Shown here one piece after another: positions 1 through 7,694 of a stretch of 64,000 nucleotides of DNA (position 1 is its first letter; each line of letters starts with the position of its first letter). The position numbers and the translations under genes are program-made. This stretch comes from Photobacterium alginatilyticum (GTDB lineage: Bacteria > Pseudomonadota > Gammaproteobacteria > Enterobacterales > Vibrionaceae): positions 53,568 to 117,567 of the forward strand of contig NZ_RSEJ01000020.1 in assembly GCF_009910675.1 (NCBI RefSeq). The letters run 5' to 3'. The notes beneath the pieces were generated by a model. The model was not told the origin of the DNA, searched no databases, and worked only from the letters and a program-made list of their open reading frames with translations.

Positions 1-54
1 GCGCGCGAAATTGCTTATTTCTTTGCCGAGGATGAAATTTGCCCTCGTGATTAA
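1..54 (+). CDS. ndk: Nucleoside diphosphate kinase, C-terminal end (partial)
   Basis: Only the last 17 codons and the TAA stop are present; the gene begins left of the window. The tail AREIAYFFAEDEICPRD matches the conserved C-terminus of bacterial Ndk (E. coli has a closely similar AREIAYFF...CPR ending). Ndk transfers the terminal phosphate of ATP to nucleoside diphosphates in the cytoplasm. The position directly upstream of rlmN is the usual gammaproteobacterial order, which supports the call. A strong hairpin follows the stop. Confidence 0.85.
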   Translation, partial: AREIAYFFAEDEICPRD

Positions 55-90
55 TATGCGCGGTTAAATTTTAATCAAAACAGATTATTA

Positions 91-122
91 ACGGGAAGCC
101 TAGGCTTCCCGTTGGTGTTTTT
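91..122 (+). terminator. Intrinsic terminator after ndk
   Basis: ACGGGAAGCC and its exact complement GGCTTCCCGT form a near-contiguous 22-base palindrome, followed by TGGTGTTTTT. It separates ndk from rlmN. Confidence 0.8.
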
Positions 123-143
123 AGGCTGCGGGACAGGGGAACT

Positions 144-152
144 GCTAAGATA
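144..152 (+). promoter_or_regulatory. Possible extended -10 promoter for rlmN
   Basis: TGC followed by TAAGAT has the form of an extended -10 element. It lies after the ndk terminator and about 140 bases before the rlmN start. No good -35 is visible at 16-18 bases, so this is weak. A 7-bp hairpin (GCAACCT/AGGTTGC, 226-248) lies in the presumed leader. Confidence 0.25.
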
Positions 153-289
153 TCCCTATGGGTAACAAGTGGAAACTAAGCAGTAAAGGCTGTACAATTT
201 CGCGCCTTGAATTGTCCTGTTACATGCAACCTCCCTACTTTAGGTTGCCAAGGCGCAGAATCAGTCATTTTTTAGTGAGGCAACAACCG

Positions 290-1411
290 ATGACAACAGT
301 CAAAACTAATCTGCTGGATTTCGATCGCAAGGGTCTGCGTAAGTATTTCGCTGACGAGCTTGGTGAAAAACCATTCCGTGCTGATCAGATCATGAAGTGG
401 ATCTACCATTTCGGTTGTGATGACTTCGATCAAATGACAAACATCAACAAGAAGCTGCGCGAAAAGCTAAAGCGTGTCGCCGAAATCCGTGCGCCTTATG
501 TCTCTGAGGCCCAGCACTCGTCTGACGGTACGATCAAGTGGGCGATGCGTGTGGGTGATCAGGATGTCGAAACGGTTTATATCCCGGACGAAGACCGTGC
601 AACGCTGTGCGTTTCTTCTCAGGTAGGCTGTGCCCTGGAATGTAAATTCTGTTCAACGGCGCAGCAAGGCTTTAACCGTAACCTGCGTGTGTCAGAAATT
701 ATTGGCCAGGTTTGGCGTGCAGCCAAAGAGATCGGGGTCGAGAAGGAAACCGGTCGCCGCCCAATTACCAACGTCGTTATGATGGGGATGGGCGAGCCGC
801 TGCTTAATATGAAGAACCTGATCCCGGCATTGGAAATCATGCTCGATGACCTGGGCTTTGGTTTGTCCAAGCGTCGCGTAACAGTGTCGACCTCCGGTGT
901 TGTTTCTGGTCTAGACCAGATGACGGGTAACATTGATGTGGCACTGGCCATTTCGCTGCACGCCCCGACTGATGAGCTGCGCTCGGAAATCATGCCGGTT
1001 AATGATCGTTGGAACATCGAGACGTTTCTTGAGTCGGTGCGTCGTTATGTTGATTCAACGAATGCAAACCGTGGCCGTGTCACCGTTGAATATGTGCTGT
1101 TGGATCATGTCAATGACGATATGGACCACGCGCGTCAGCTGGCCGAAACACTGAAAGACACCCCGGCGAAAATTAACCTGATCCCGTTCAACCCGTACCC
1201 GGGTTCGCCATACAAGAAACCAAGCAACTCGCGCATTGATCGCTTCATGAAAACCCTGATGGAGTATGACTTTACCGTGACCGTACGTAAAACCCGCGGT
1301 GATGATATCGACGCGGCATGCGGACAATTGGTTGGTGATGTGATTGACCGCACGAAACGAACAAAAGCCAAGCAACAAAATGGTGAACAAATCCCTGTAA
1401 AAGCAGTCTAA
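290..1411 (+). CDS. rlmN: Dual-specificity 23S rRNA/tRNA adenine C2-methyltransferase RlmN
   Basis: This radical-SAM enzyme methylates C2 of A2503 in 23S rRNA and of A37 in some tRNAs. The 373-residue protein carries the CxxxCxxC cluster motif at Cys114, Cys118 and Cys121 (CALECKFC). A C-terminal cysteine at 344 (DAACGQL) corresponds to the family's methyl-transfer cysteine. I start at the ATG at 290, preceded by GTGAGG at 275-280, because the protein from there begins like known RlmN. The open frame extends upstream to 158, but that part resembles leader sequence. It is the first gene of the rlmN-pilW-rodZ-ispG run. Confidence 0.95.
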   Translation: MTTVKTNLLDFDRKGLRKYFADELGEKPFRADQIMKWIYHFGCDDFDQMTNINKKLREKLKRVAEIRAPYVSEAQHSSDGTIKWAMRVGDQDVETVYIPDEDRATLCVSSQVGCALECKFCSTAQQGFNRNLRVSEIIGQVWRAAKEIGVEKETGRRPITNVVMMGMGEPLLNMKNLIPALEIMLDDLGFGLSKRRVTVSTSGVVSGLDQMTGNIDVALAISLHAPTDELRSEIMPVNDRWNIETFLESVRRYVDSTNANRGRVTVEYVLLDHVNDDMDHARQLAETLKDTPAKINLIPFNPYPGSPYKKPSNSRIDRFMKTLMEYDFTVTVRKTRGDDIDAACGQLVGDVIDRTKRTKAKQQNGEQIPVKAV

Positions 1412-1463
1412 TTGCAAAGGCCGATACCCGGTGGCTACTCGCTCGCCTCGCGTATCGGTGCAA
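1412..1463 (+). repeat. Stem-loop in the rlmN-pilW gap
   Basis: TTGCA (1412-1416) plus CCGATAC (1421-1427) pair with GTATCGG (1452-1458) plus TGCAA (1459-1463), giving 12 base pairs with a 4-base bulge and a GC-rich loop. There is no U-tract, so it is more likely an RNA-processing or stability hairpin than a terminator. Confidence 0.4.
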
Positions 1464-1487
1464 CATGGACGTTAGCTTGGGGAAAAT

Positions 1488-2243
1488 ATGGTACGGTGGA
1501 CGATGTCCCCTCTATTGTGTAGCTTGTTAATAGGCTGTGTCACAGTCGATGAAGCCGGCAATAGAAATGAGATAGATAAAATTGAAGTGTCTGAGGCCAG
1601 GATCTCTCTTGGCCTTAGCTATCTGGAATCTGGGCAATGGCAGCGTGCTCGTGATAACCTTGAGCTGGCGCTTGACTACGCGCCGCGGTATTATCGTGCA
1701 CAAAATGCAATGGCCTATTATTATCAGCAAGTTGATGAACCGGCTGCCGCTGAGAAAATGTATAGGCAGGCACTGCGTGATTCGCCGAAAAATGGCGATG
1801 TACTGAATAACTATGGTGTATTCTTGTGTAGTCAGCAGCGTTACGATGACGCTATCGCTGTCTTTGAGAAAGCCATCGAACAACCTAATTACTACCAAAC
1901 TTCGGCCAGTTATGAAAATGCCGCTTTTTGCAGTCTTAAAGGCGGCGATAAACTGCAAGCCAAAGGGTACTTTGAAAAGGCTCTGGCTTATGAGCCTTTT
2001 CAACCGAAATCAATGTTACAGCTGGCGCAGCTTGAAATAGACTCCCACAATTTGAATGATGCGCGCGCCATGCTTTTTAAATTTAATAAGAGGTATGGGT
2101 ACAATGCAGACAGCCTGTTGCTGCTGCTTCAGCTTGAAAGTGAGGCCGGACGCTTAACTTATGTCGAGAAGTATGCCAGTCTGCTCAAAGAGCACTACCC
2201 AAACTCACAGCAATATCAAAAATATCTAGCCAATGAATACTGA
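1488..2243 (+). CDS. pilW: Type IV pilus biogenesis/stability lipoprotein PilW (PilF family)
   Basis: A 251-residue TPR protein with an N-terminal lipoprotein signal (LLIGC; predicted lipidated cysteine at residue 17). TPR-like helical repeats such as ARISLGLSYLESGQWQRARDNLELAL begin around residue 38 and run through the protein (stated from position, family knowledge). PilW/PilF-type pilotins help assemble the secretin or stabilise type IV pili at the outer membrane. The ATG follows GGGGAAAAT. The gene lies between rlmN and rodZ, as in other gammaproteobacteria, and its 3' end overlaps rodZ by 11 bases, suggesting translational coupling. Confidence 0.88.
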   Translation: MVRWTMSPLLCSLLIGCVTVDEAGNRNEIDKIEVSEARISLGLSYLESGQWQRARDNLELALDYAPRYYRAQNAMAYYYQQVDEPAAAEKMYRQALRDSPKNGDVLNNYGVFLCSQQRYDDAIAVFEKAIEQPNYYQTSASYENAAFCSLKGGDKLQAKGYFEKALAYEPFQPKSMLQLAQLEIDSHNLNDARAMLFKFNKRYGYNADSLLLLLQLESEAGRLTYVEKYASLLKEHYPNSQQYQKYLANEY

Positions 2244-3216
2244 ACAGAACGAAGATCTATCAACAGAAGAAGTCATTCGTCCGGGGGATATGCTACGTCA
2301 AGCTCGTGAACAGCTTGGCTATTCACAGAAGGATATTGCCAACCGGTTGAGGCTTCGCCTCTCGGTGATCAATGACATCGAAGACAATAATTTTGAACAG
2401 TCACAGCTTGCCACGTTCACGCGTGGTTATGTTCGCTCCTACGCCAAGTTTGTCGGACTGGATGAAGCCGAGGTGCTAGCCAAGCTTGATCAGCATGGCC
2501 ATGCTCAGCACCAAGACCATGAGATGCAGAGCTTTTCCCGCCGCACCAAACGGGAAGCCCATGATAACCGCATCATGCGCCTGACCTGGGCGCTGGCGGT
2601 CATCTTTGTCGGTCTGACCGGCATCTGGTGGTGGCAGAGCTTGCAGATGGAGCAAGAGACAGAGGCACTGAACCTTGCCGAACAACAGGGGCAGCCGCTG
2701 GATGAATCCCTTGCCAGTGCAAACTCATCGGCAATCAGCAATGCCGAGCTCTCTTCCGCCGATATCAGTGTTGCGGCAGAAGGGGCGGTTATTGAGACGA
2801 TAGAGCCAGTTGACACGGTTGTCGTGAATGAATCCGTAGAGCCGATAACCAGTTTTGATGATAGCTTTAGCAACGAATCTGAGGCGATCGATGTTGAAGA
2901 AACCGACAGTGCAGATAGCCTGGCTTCACTGCAAACGCCCGAGACAACAGCAGAAGATGCTGAAGTGGCGGTTGTTGAGTCAGATTTGATCCTGACATTC
3001 AGTGCCGATTGCTGGGTCGATATCCGTGATGCCAACGGCAAGCGACTCGATACCGGCATCAAGAAGTCGGGTGATGTGCTGAATTTAGATGGCCCTGCGC
3101 CATTTAAACTGGTGCTAGGTGCACCGGGTGCTGTTAAAATAAGCTACAAAGGTGAGCCGGTGGATCTAAGCAAGTACCCGGTTGGTAAAGTAGCCCGATT
3201 GAAGCTGCCGCAGTAA
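2233..3216 (+). CDS. rodZ: Cytoskeletal cell-shape protein RodZ
   Basis: A 327-residue bitopic inner-membrane protein that links MreB to the cell-wall elongation machinery. Seen in the sequence: an N-terminal HTH domain (about residues 18-80), a basic juxtamembrane segment, one transmembrane helix (about 117-135, rich in Trp at its end), an acidic Ser/Glu/Thr-rich periplasmic linker and a C-terminal beta domain (about 250-327, DUF4115 type). The ATG sits inside the end of pilW, with no good ribosome-binding site of its own. Location before ispG matches E. coli yfgA-gcpE. Confidence 0.92.
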   Translation: MNTEQNEDLSTEEVIRPGDMLRQAREQLGYSQKDIANRLRLRLSVINDIEDNNFEQSQLATFTRGYVRSYAKFVGLDEAEVLAKLDQHGHAQHQDHEMQSFSRRTKREAHDNRIMRLTWALAVIFVGLTGIWWWQSLQMEQETEALNLAEQQGQPLDESLASANSSAISNAELSSADISVAAEGAVIETIEPVDTVVVNESVEPITSFDDSFSNESEAIDVEETDSADSLASLQTPETTAEDAEVAVVESDLILTFSADCWVDIRDANGKRLDTGIKKSGDVLNLDGPAPFKLVLGAPGAVKISYKGEPVDLSKYPVGKVARLKLPQ

Positions 3217-3230
3217 ACAGAGTAAATGTA

Positions 3231-4346
3231 ATGCATAACGAATCTCCAATTAAACGTCGTCAGTCAACCCGGATTTATGTCGGGGATGTCCCAATTGGTG
3301 ATGGCGCCCCAATAGCTGTTCAGTCGATGACCAACACGCGTACAACTGATGTTGAAGCCACTGTTGCGCAGATCAAATCCCTGGAAAACGTTGGTGCGGA
3401 CATCGTCCGTGTCTCGGTGCCGACCATGGATGCGGCCGAAGCATTCAAGCAGATCAAACAGCAGGTTAATATCCCGCTGGTCGCCGATATCCATTTTGAC
3501 TACCGTATCGCCCTGAAAGTGGCGGAATATGGTGTTGACTGTCTTCGTATTAACCCGGGCAATATCGGTCGTGAAGACCGTATCCGTGCCGTGGTTGACT
3601 GTGCACGCGACAAGAACATTCCGATCCGTATCGGGATCAATGGCGGTTCGCTGGAAAAAGACATCCAGCAGAAATACGGTGAGCCGACGCCGGATGCTCT
3701 GGTAGAATCGGCGATGCGTCATGTCGATATTCTTGATCGCATGAATTTTGATCAGTTCAAGGTCAGCGTCAAGGCCTCGGATGTTTTCCTGGCCGTTGAA
3801 TCCTACCGTAAGCTGGCGGCACAAATTAAGCAGCCGCTGCACCTGGGGATCACCGAAGCCGGTGGCCTGCGTGCCGGAGCCGTGAAGTCTGCGGTTGGCC
3901 TGGGTATGCTGTTGTCCGAGGGCATCGGTGATACATTGCGTGTCTCACTGGCTGCCGATCCGGTTGAAGAGATCAAGGTCGGTTTTGATATCCTCAAGTC
4001 TTTGCGCATTCGTTCTCGCGGTATCAACTTTATTGCCTGTCCGACCTGCTCGCGTCAGGAGTTTGATGTGATCGGCACCGTGAACGAGCTGGAGCAGCGC
4101 CTGGAAGATATTACGATTCCAATGGATGTCTCTGTCATTGGCTGTGTGGTTAACGGTCCGGGCGAAGCCGAGGTCTCGCACCTGGGTATTGCCGGCGGTA
4201 ACCGCAAGAGCGCCTTCTATGATGACGGTGTTCGTCAGAAAGAGCGTTTTGACAACGACAACGTGATTGATCAGCTAGAGACCAAGATCCGTGCAAAAGC
4301 ATCAATGCTAGATGTCAACAATCGCATTGATGTAGAAGAAAAGTAG
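3231..4346 (+). CDS. ispG: 4-hydroxy-3-methylbut-2-enyl diphosphate synthase (flavodoxin)
   Basis: IspG makes HMBPP from MEcPP in the penultimate step of the MEP isoprenoid pathway, in the cytoplasm. The 371-residue protein starts with an N-terminal TIM-barrel region (VQSMTNT, DIHFDYRIAL, RINPGNIG). The C-terminal domain carries the Fe-S ligands: ACPTCSR (two cysteines) and GCVVNGPGE (third). It lies 14 bases after rodZ in the same operon-like run. Another pathway gene, dxs, is at 46.5 kb in this window. Confidence 0.96.
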   Translation: MHNESPIKRRQSTRIYVGDVPIGDGAPIAVQSMTNTRTTDVEATVAQIKSLENVGADIVRVSVPTMDAAEAFKQIKQQVNIPLVADIHFDYRIALKVAEYGVDCLRINPGNIGREDRIRAVVDCARDKNIPIRIGINGGSLEKDIQQKYGEPTPDALVESAMRHVDILDRMNFDQFKVSVKASDVFLAVESYRKLAAQIKQPLHLGITEAGGLRAGAVKSAVGLGMLLSEGIGDTLRVSLAADPVEEIKVGFDILKSLRIRSRGINFIACPTCSRQEFDVIGTVNELEQRLEDITIPMDVSVIGCVVNGPGEAEVSHLGIAGGNRKSAFYDDGVRQKERFDNDNVIDQLETKIRAKASMLDVNNRIDVEEK

Positions 4347-4358
4347 CGAAATATGTCT

Positions 4359-4390
4359 GAACCACGCCCTGAAAACTCAGGGCGTGGTTC
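4359..4390 (+). terminator. Strong hairpin between ispG and hisS
   Basis: A perfect 14-bp stem (GAACCACGCCCTGA with its complement) and an AAAC loop. It is followed by ACTATTTCTG, a poor U-tract, so termination may be partial and hisS may still receive read-through. Confidence 0.6.
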
Positions 4391-4450
4391 ACTATTTCTG
4401 CAAGAACCTATATATTCGATTCAATTCCCCATCGGTTAACGAGAATAAAC

Positions 4451-5719
4451 GTGGCGAAACAAATTCAAGCAATTCGAGGCATGAACGACTGCCTACCAAC
4501 ACAATCACCGCTTTGGCACAAAGTGGAAAATACCATTAAGCAAGTAGTTAGCGCATACGGCTATAATGAAATCCGTATGCCAATCGTTGAGTCTACGCAT
4601 TTGTTTAAGCGTGCTATCGGTGAAGTGACGGATGTCGTCGAGAAGGAAATGTACACCTTTGACGATCGTAACGGTGACAGCCTGACCCTGCGTCCGGAAG
4701 GGACTGCTGGTTGCGTACGCGCCGGGATCCAGAATGGTCTGCTGTACAACCAGGAACAGCGCCTGTGGTATACGGGCCCGATGTTCCGCCACGAGCGCCC
4801 GCAGAAAGGCCGCTACCGCCAGTTTCATCAGTTTGGTGTCGAAGTCTTTGGTCTTAACGGTCCGGATGTCGATGCCGAGCTAATTATGATGATGGCGCGC
4901 TTCTGGCGCGAGCTGGGTATTTTTGAGCATGTGCGCCTGGAGCTGAACTCGATTGGCTCTCTGGAAGCGCGTGCAAGCTACCGTACTGCGTTGGTGGCGT
5001 TCCTTGAGCAGCATATGGATGTGTTGGATGACGATTGCAAGCGCCGTTTGCACACTAACCCGCTCCGTATTCTTGATACCAAGAACCCTGCTGTGCAGGA
5101 AATTTTGGTTGATGCACCTAAACTGTCTGAGTACTTAGATGAAGAATCTAAGCAACATTTTGCCGGTTTATGTGAACTATTAGACGCTGCTGGTATCGAA
5201 TATCAAGTAAATGAACGTCTTGTACGTGGTTTGGATTATTATAACCGCACTGTTTTTGAGTGGATCACCGAAAGCCTGGGTGCCCAGGGTACCGTATGTG
5301 CTGGTGGTCGTTACGATGGTCTGGTCGAACAGCTAGGTGGTAAGGCTACCCCGGCCGTTGGTTTTGCAATGGGCCTTGAGCGTCTGGTTCTGATGATGGA
5401 AACGCTGGAGCTGACAGACGTACGCCGCTCGGTTGATGTCTACATGGTGACAGCCGGCGAAGGGACTATGCTGGCCGGGATGAAACTGGCCGAGAAACTT
5501 CGCGAAGACGTACCGGGCCTGCGCGTAATGAACCACTTCGGTGGTGGCAATTTCAAGAAACAGTTTAAACGTGCCGACAATGTTGGCGCTGCTATTGCGC
5601 TTGTTCTTGGTGAGAACGAGATTGCCGAGAACACGGTGGTTGTGAAAGACCTGCGTGGTGGCGAGCAAACGACCATGGCACAGGACGACGTAGCAGCGAA
5701 GCTTGCAGAATTGATTTAA
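4451..5719 (+). CDS. hisS: Histidyl-tRNA synthetase
   Basis: A class II aminoacyl-tRNA synthetase of 422 residues (family about 424). Class II motifs are visible: motif 2 region around MFRHERPQKGRYRQFHQFG, the histidine motifs LVRGLDYYNRTVFEW and AGGRYDGL, and a C-terminal anticodon-binding domain (about 330-420). The start is GTG at 4451, giving MAKQIQAIRGMNDCLP, the normal family N-terminus. It heads a hisS-yfgM-bamB run with 13- and 11-base gaps. Confidence 0.97.
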   Translation: MAKQIQAIRGMNDCLPTQSPLWHKVENTIKQVVSAYGYNEIRMPIVESTHLFKRAIGEVTDVVEKEMYTFDDRNGDSLTLRPEGTAGCVRAGIQNGLLYNQEQRLWYTGPMFRHERPQKGRYRQFHQFGVEVFGLNGPDVDAELIMMMARFWRELGIFEHVRLELNSIGSLEARASYRTALVAFLEQHMDVLDDDCKRRLHTNPLRILDTKNPAVQEILVDAPKLSEYLDEESKQHFAGLCELLDAAGIEYQVNERLVRGLDYYNRTVFEWITESLGAQGTVCAGGRYDGLVEQLGGKATPAVGFAMGLERLVLMMETLELTDVRRSVDVYMVTAGEGTMLAGMKLAEKLREDVPGLRVMNHFGGGNFKKQFKRADNVGAAIALVLGENEIAENTVVVKDLRGGEQTTMAQDDVAAKLAELI

Positions 5720-5732
5720 GAGAGGACAGGAA

Positions 5733-6344
5733 GTGGACGTCAACATCACAGAAGAGCAACAGGTTGAACAGATTAAGGCTTGGTGGAAAGAGAACGGTAA
5801 AGCCGTTGTTCTTGGCGCTGTGATTGGTCTGGGTGGTCTGTACGGCTGGCGTTATTACCAGGGTGAAGTACAGGCAGCCAAAGAGCAGGCATCCGATGCT
5901 TATACTCAGGTGATAAACCGTCTGGAAAGCGGCAGCGCTGATGCTGTAGCGGATGTTCAGGCTTTCATCTCTGCCCATGAAAGCAGCCAGTATTCGGTAC
6001 TGGCGGCATTGCAGCTGGCCAAGGCTCAGGTTACACAAGGTGAGCTGGATGCAGCTGCCGAGCAACTGAGCTGGGCAATTGGCAATACCCAGGACGCGGC
6101 AATCCTACCGATTGCGCAAACGCGTCTGGCACGTATCTATGCCGAGCAGCAAAAGTTTGACCAGGCAATGGCGGAACTGGACAAGGTCACTGCCGAAAGC
6201 TGGCAGGCCAAGGTTGCTGAGCTGCGTGGTGATATGCTGTTGCAAAAAGGTGATGCAGTCGCTGCCCGTGAAGCATATGTTCAGGCTCAGCAGCTGGGTG
6301 CCTCGCCTGCGCTGAAGATCAAACTTGACGATCTGGCGCAGTAA
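5733..6344 (+). CDS. yfgM: YfgM, periplasmic chaperone/SecYEG ancillary protein
   Basis: A 203-residue single-pass inner-membrane protein of the UPF0070/YfgM family. A cytoplasmic N-terminus is followed by a transmembrane helix at about residues 22-41 and a TPR-like periplasmic domain. The E. coli homologue binds PpiD at the Sec translocon. The start is GTG at 5733, preceded by AGAGGACAGG. It sits between hisS and bamB, as in E. coli. Confidence 0.9.
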   Translation: MDVNITEEQQVEQIKAWWKENGKAVVLGAVIGLGGLYGWRYYQGEVQAAKEQASDAYTQVINRLESGSADAVADVQAFISAHESSQYSVLAALQLAKAQVTQGELDAAAEQLSWAIGNTQDAAILPIAQTRLARIYAEQQKFDQAMAELDKVTAESWQAKVAELRGDMLLQKGDAVAAREAYVQAQQLGASPALKIKLDDLAQ

Positions 6345-6355
6345 GGTTGATACGT

Positions 6356-7513
6356 ATGCAGAAGGTGTTGAAGCAAGCCGTATCCGTGGCACTGGCCGTT
6401 GGCATTCTTGCTGGCTGTGCCGGAGAAGAAGATACTATCCAGATGGCCCCGCTGCCACAGGTTGACAGTGCTTTTTCTCCCCAGCAGAGCTGGTCTCAAA
6501 CTGTGGGTGATGGCGTAGGGCATTACTTTTCCAAGTTGAGCCCGGCCGTGGGTTACGGCAAGATTTTTGTCGCTGACCGTAACGGTGTCGTCAAAGCGCT
6601 GGATCCGGAAACAGGCGAGACGCTCTGGGAACAGAATTTGGAAACCGAGGTCACTGCAAAGCTGGCCGGTGGAATTGCGCTATCGTACGGTAAGCTATTT
6701 ATCGGTTCCGAGAATGCTGAGGTTATTGCCCTTGACGAGGAGACAGGCGAAGAAGCCTGGCGTACGACTGTCGAAGGCGAAGTGCTTGCCAAACCTCTTG
6801 TAGACGAAGGCCTGGTTGTCGTGAATACCAGCCGTGGTATCCTGCAAGCGCTGGATGCCGATAGCGGTGAAGCCAAATGGCAGCTAAGCAGTGAAGTGCC
6901 GAACCTGACACTACGCGGTGATAGCTCGCCGGTTTCGATCTCTGGCGGTATTTTCTGGGGGCAGGCCAATGGTCGACTCGCAGGGGCATTGATGAACAAT
7001 GGCCAGGTGCTATGGCAACAGCCTGTCGGCTCGCCAAAAGGCGGAACAGAGATTGATCGTCTGGTGGATGTGGACGCGACACCGGTTATTGCCGGCGAGC
7101 GCCTGTATGCAATTGGCTATAATGGCAGCTTGGTATCAATCGAACTGCGTACCGGTCAGGCAGCCTGGAAGCGCAGTTATTCATCAGCCACAGACTTTGT
7201 TATTGATGGCAGTCAGCTATATTTAGTAACAGATAAAGATCATGTGGTTGCTGTTGATATCCGCAGCGGCACCGAGTTGTGGCAGAACCAGTCTCTGGAG
7301 CACCGCTTGCTCAGTGCGCCGTCAGTCATTAATGGCTATGTCGTACTTGGGGACAGTGAAGGTTATCTGCACTGGCTCGATCCGGTTAGTGGTGACTTCG
7401 TGGCCCAGCAGGAAACGGATGGTAGCGGAATAGCGATTCCACCTCAGCCGTTGAATGATGGTTATCTGCTAGTAACACGGGACGGCCGTATTAACAAAAT
7501 GCAAATGCCGTAA
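6356..7513 (+). CDS. bamB: Outer-membrane protein assembly factor BamB
   Basis: A 385-residue lipoprotein of the BAM complex that inserts beta-barrel proteins into the outer membrane. The signal peptide ends in the lipobox LAGC with the lipidated cysteine at residue 21. The body is an eight-bladed propeller with PQQ-like repeats (for example KALDPETGETLWEQ, IALDEETGEEAWRT, VDIRSGTELWQ). I start at ATG 6356, nine bases after TAAGG; an in-frame TTG at 6347 is less likely. Confidence 0.94.
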   Translation: MQKVLKQAVSVALAVGILAGCAGEEDTIQMAPLPQVDSAFSPQQSWSQTVGDGVGHYFSKLSPAVGYGKIFVADRNGVVKALDPETGETLWEQNLETEVTAKLAGGIALSYGKLFIGSENAEVIALDEETGEEAWRTTVEGEVLAKPLVDEGLVVVNTSRGILQALDADSGEAKWQLSSEVPNLTLRGDSSPVSISGGIFWGQANGRLAGALMNNGQVLWQQPVGSPKGGTEIDRLVDVDATPVIAGERLYAIGYNGSLVSIELRTGQAAWKRSYSSATDFVIDGSQLYLVTDKDHVVAVDIRSGTELWQNQSLEHRLLSAPSVINGYVVLGDSEGYLHWLDPVSGDFVAQQETDGSGIAIPPQPLNDGYLLVTRDGRINKMQMP

Positions 7514-7520
7514 ATTGTCG

Positions 7521-7526
7521 GTATAA
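7521..7526 (+). promoter_or_regulatory. Possible -10 element upstream of der
   Basis: A TATAAT hexamer lies close to position 7521, just after the bamB stop, with no convincing -35. It precedes the hairpin at 7547-7578, so any transcript would begin before that hairpin. Confidence 0.25.
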
Positions 7527-7546
7527 TGCGCCCGTATTAAATTTGT

Positions 7547-7578
7547 CGGCTCCTGCTGTGTTATACAGTCAGGAGCCG
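7547..7578 (+). terminator. Hairpin between bamB and der
   Basis: CGGCTCCTG pairs with CAGGAGCCG, extended by CTGT/ACAG around a GTTAT loop. The following bases, TTATCGTTAT, make only a loose U-tract. It probably attenuates transcription between bamB and der. Confidence 0.55.
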
Positions 7579-7647
7579 TTATCGTTATATCCATTCCCTA
7601 TATTATTGTCGGATGAAGGACGCCCATGGAGGCTTCTGGAGGCAAGA

Positions 7648-7692
7648 ATGAATGGAAAGTATGTCATTAAGACTATGAAAAGTAAGAGGTAG
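7648..7692 (+). CDS. Possible 14-residue leader peptide upstream of der
   Basis: ATG at 7648 is preceded by GGAGG with five-base spacing, an excellent ribosome-binding site. The frame encodes MNGKYVIKTMKSKR and stops with TAG two bases before the der ATG. The AAGAGG that serves der lies inside its last codons, so translation could be coupled to der. I know of no such leader in the family and codon evidence is too short to judge. It could be a chance ORF. Confidence 0.3.
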   Translation: MNGKYVIKTMKSKR

Positions 7693-7694
7693 TT

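Noticed and set aside
158..289. Upstream in-frame extension of rlmN
   Set aside because: The protein from 290 starts like known RlmN and has a ribosome-binding site; the upstream part contains a hairpin and lacks family similarity.
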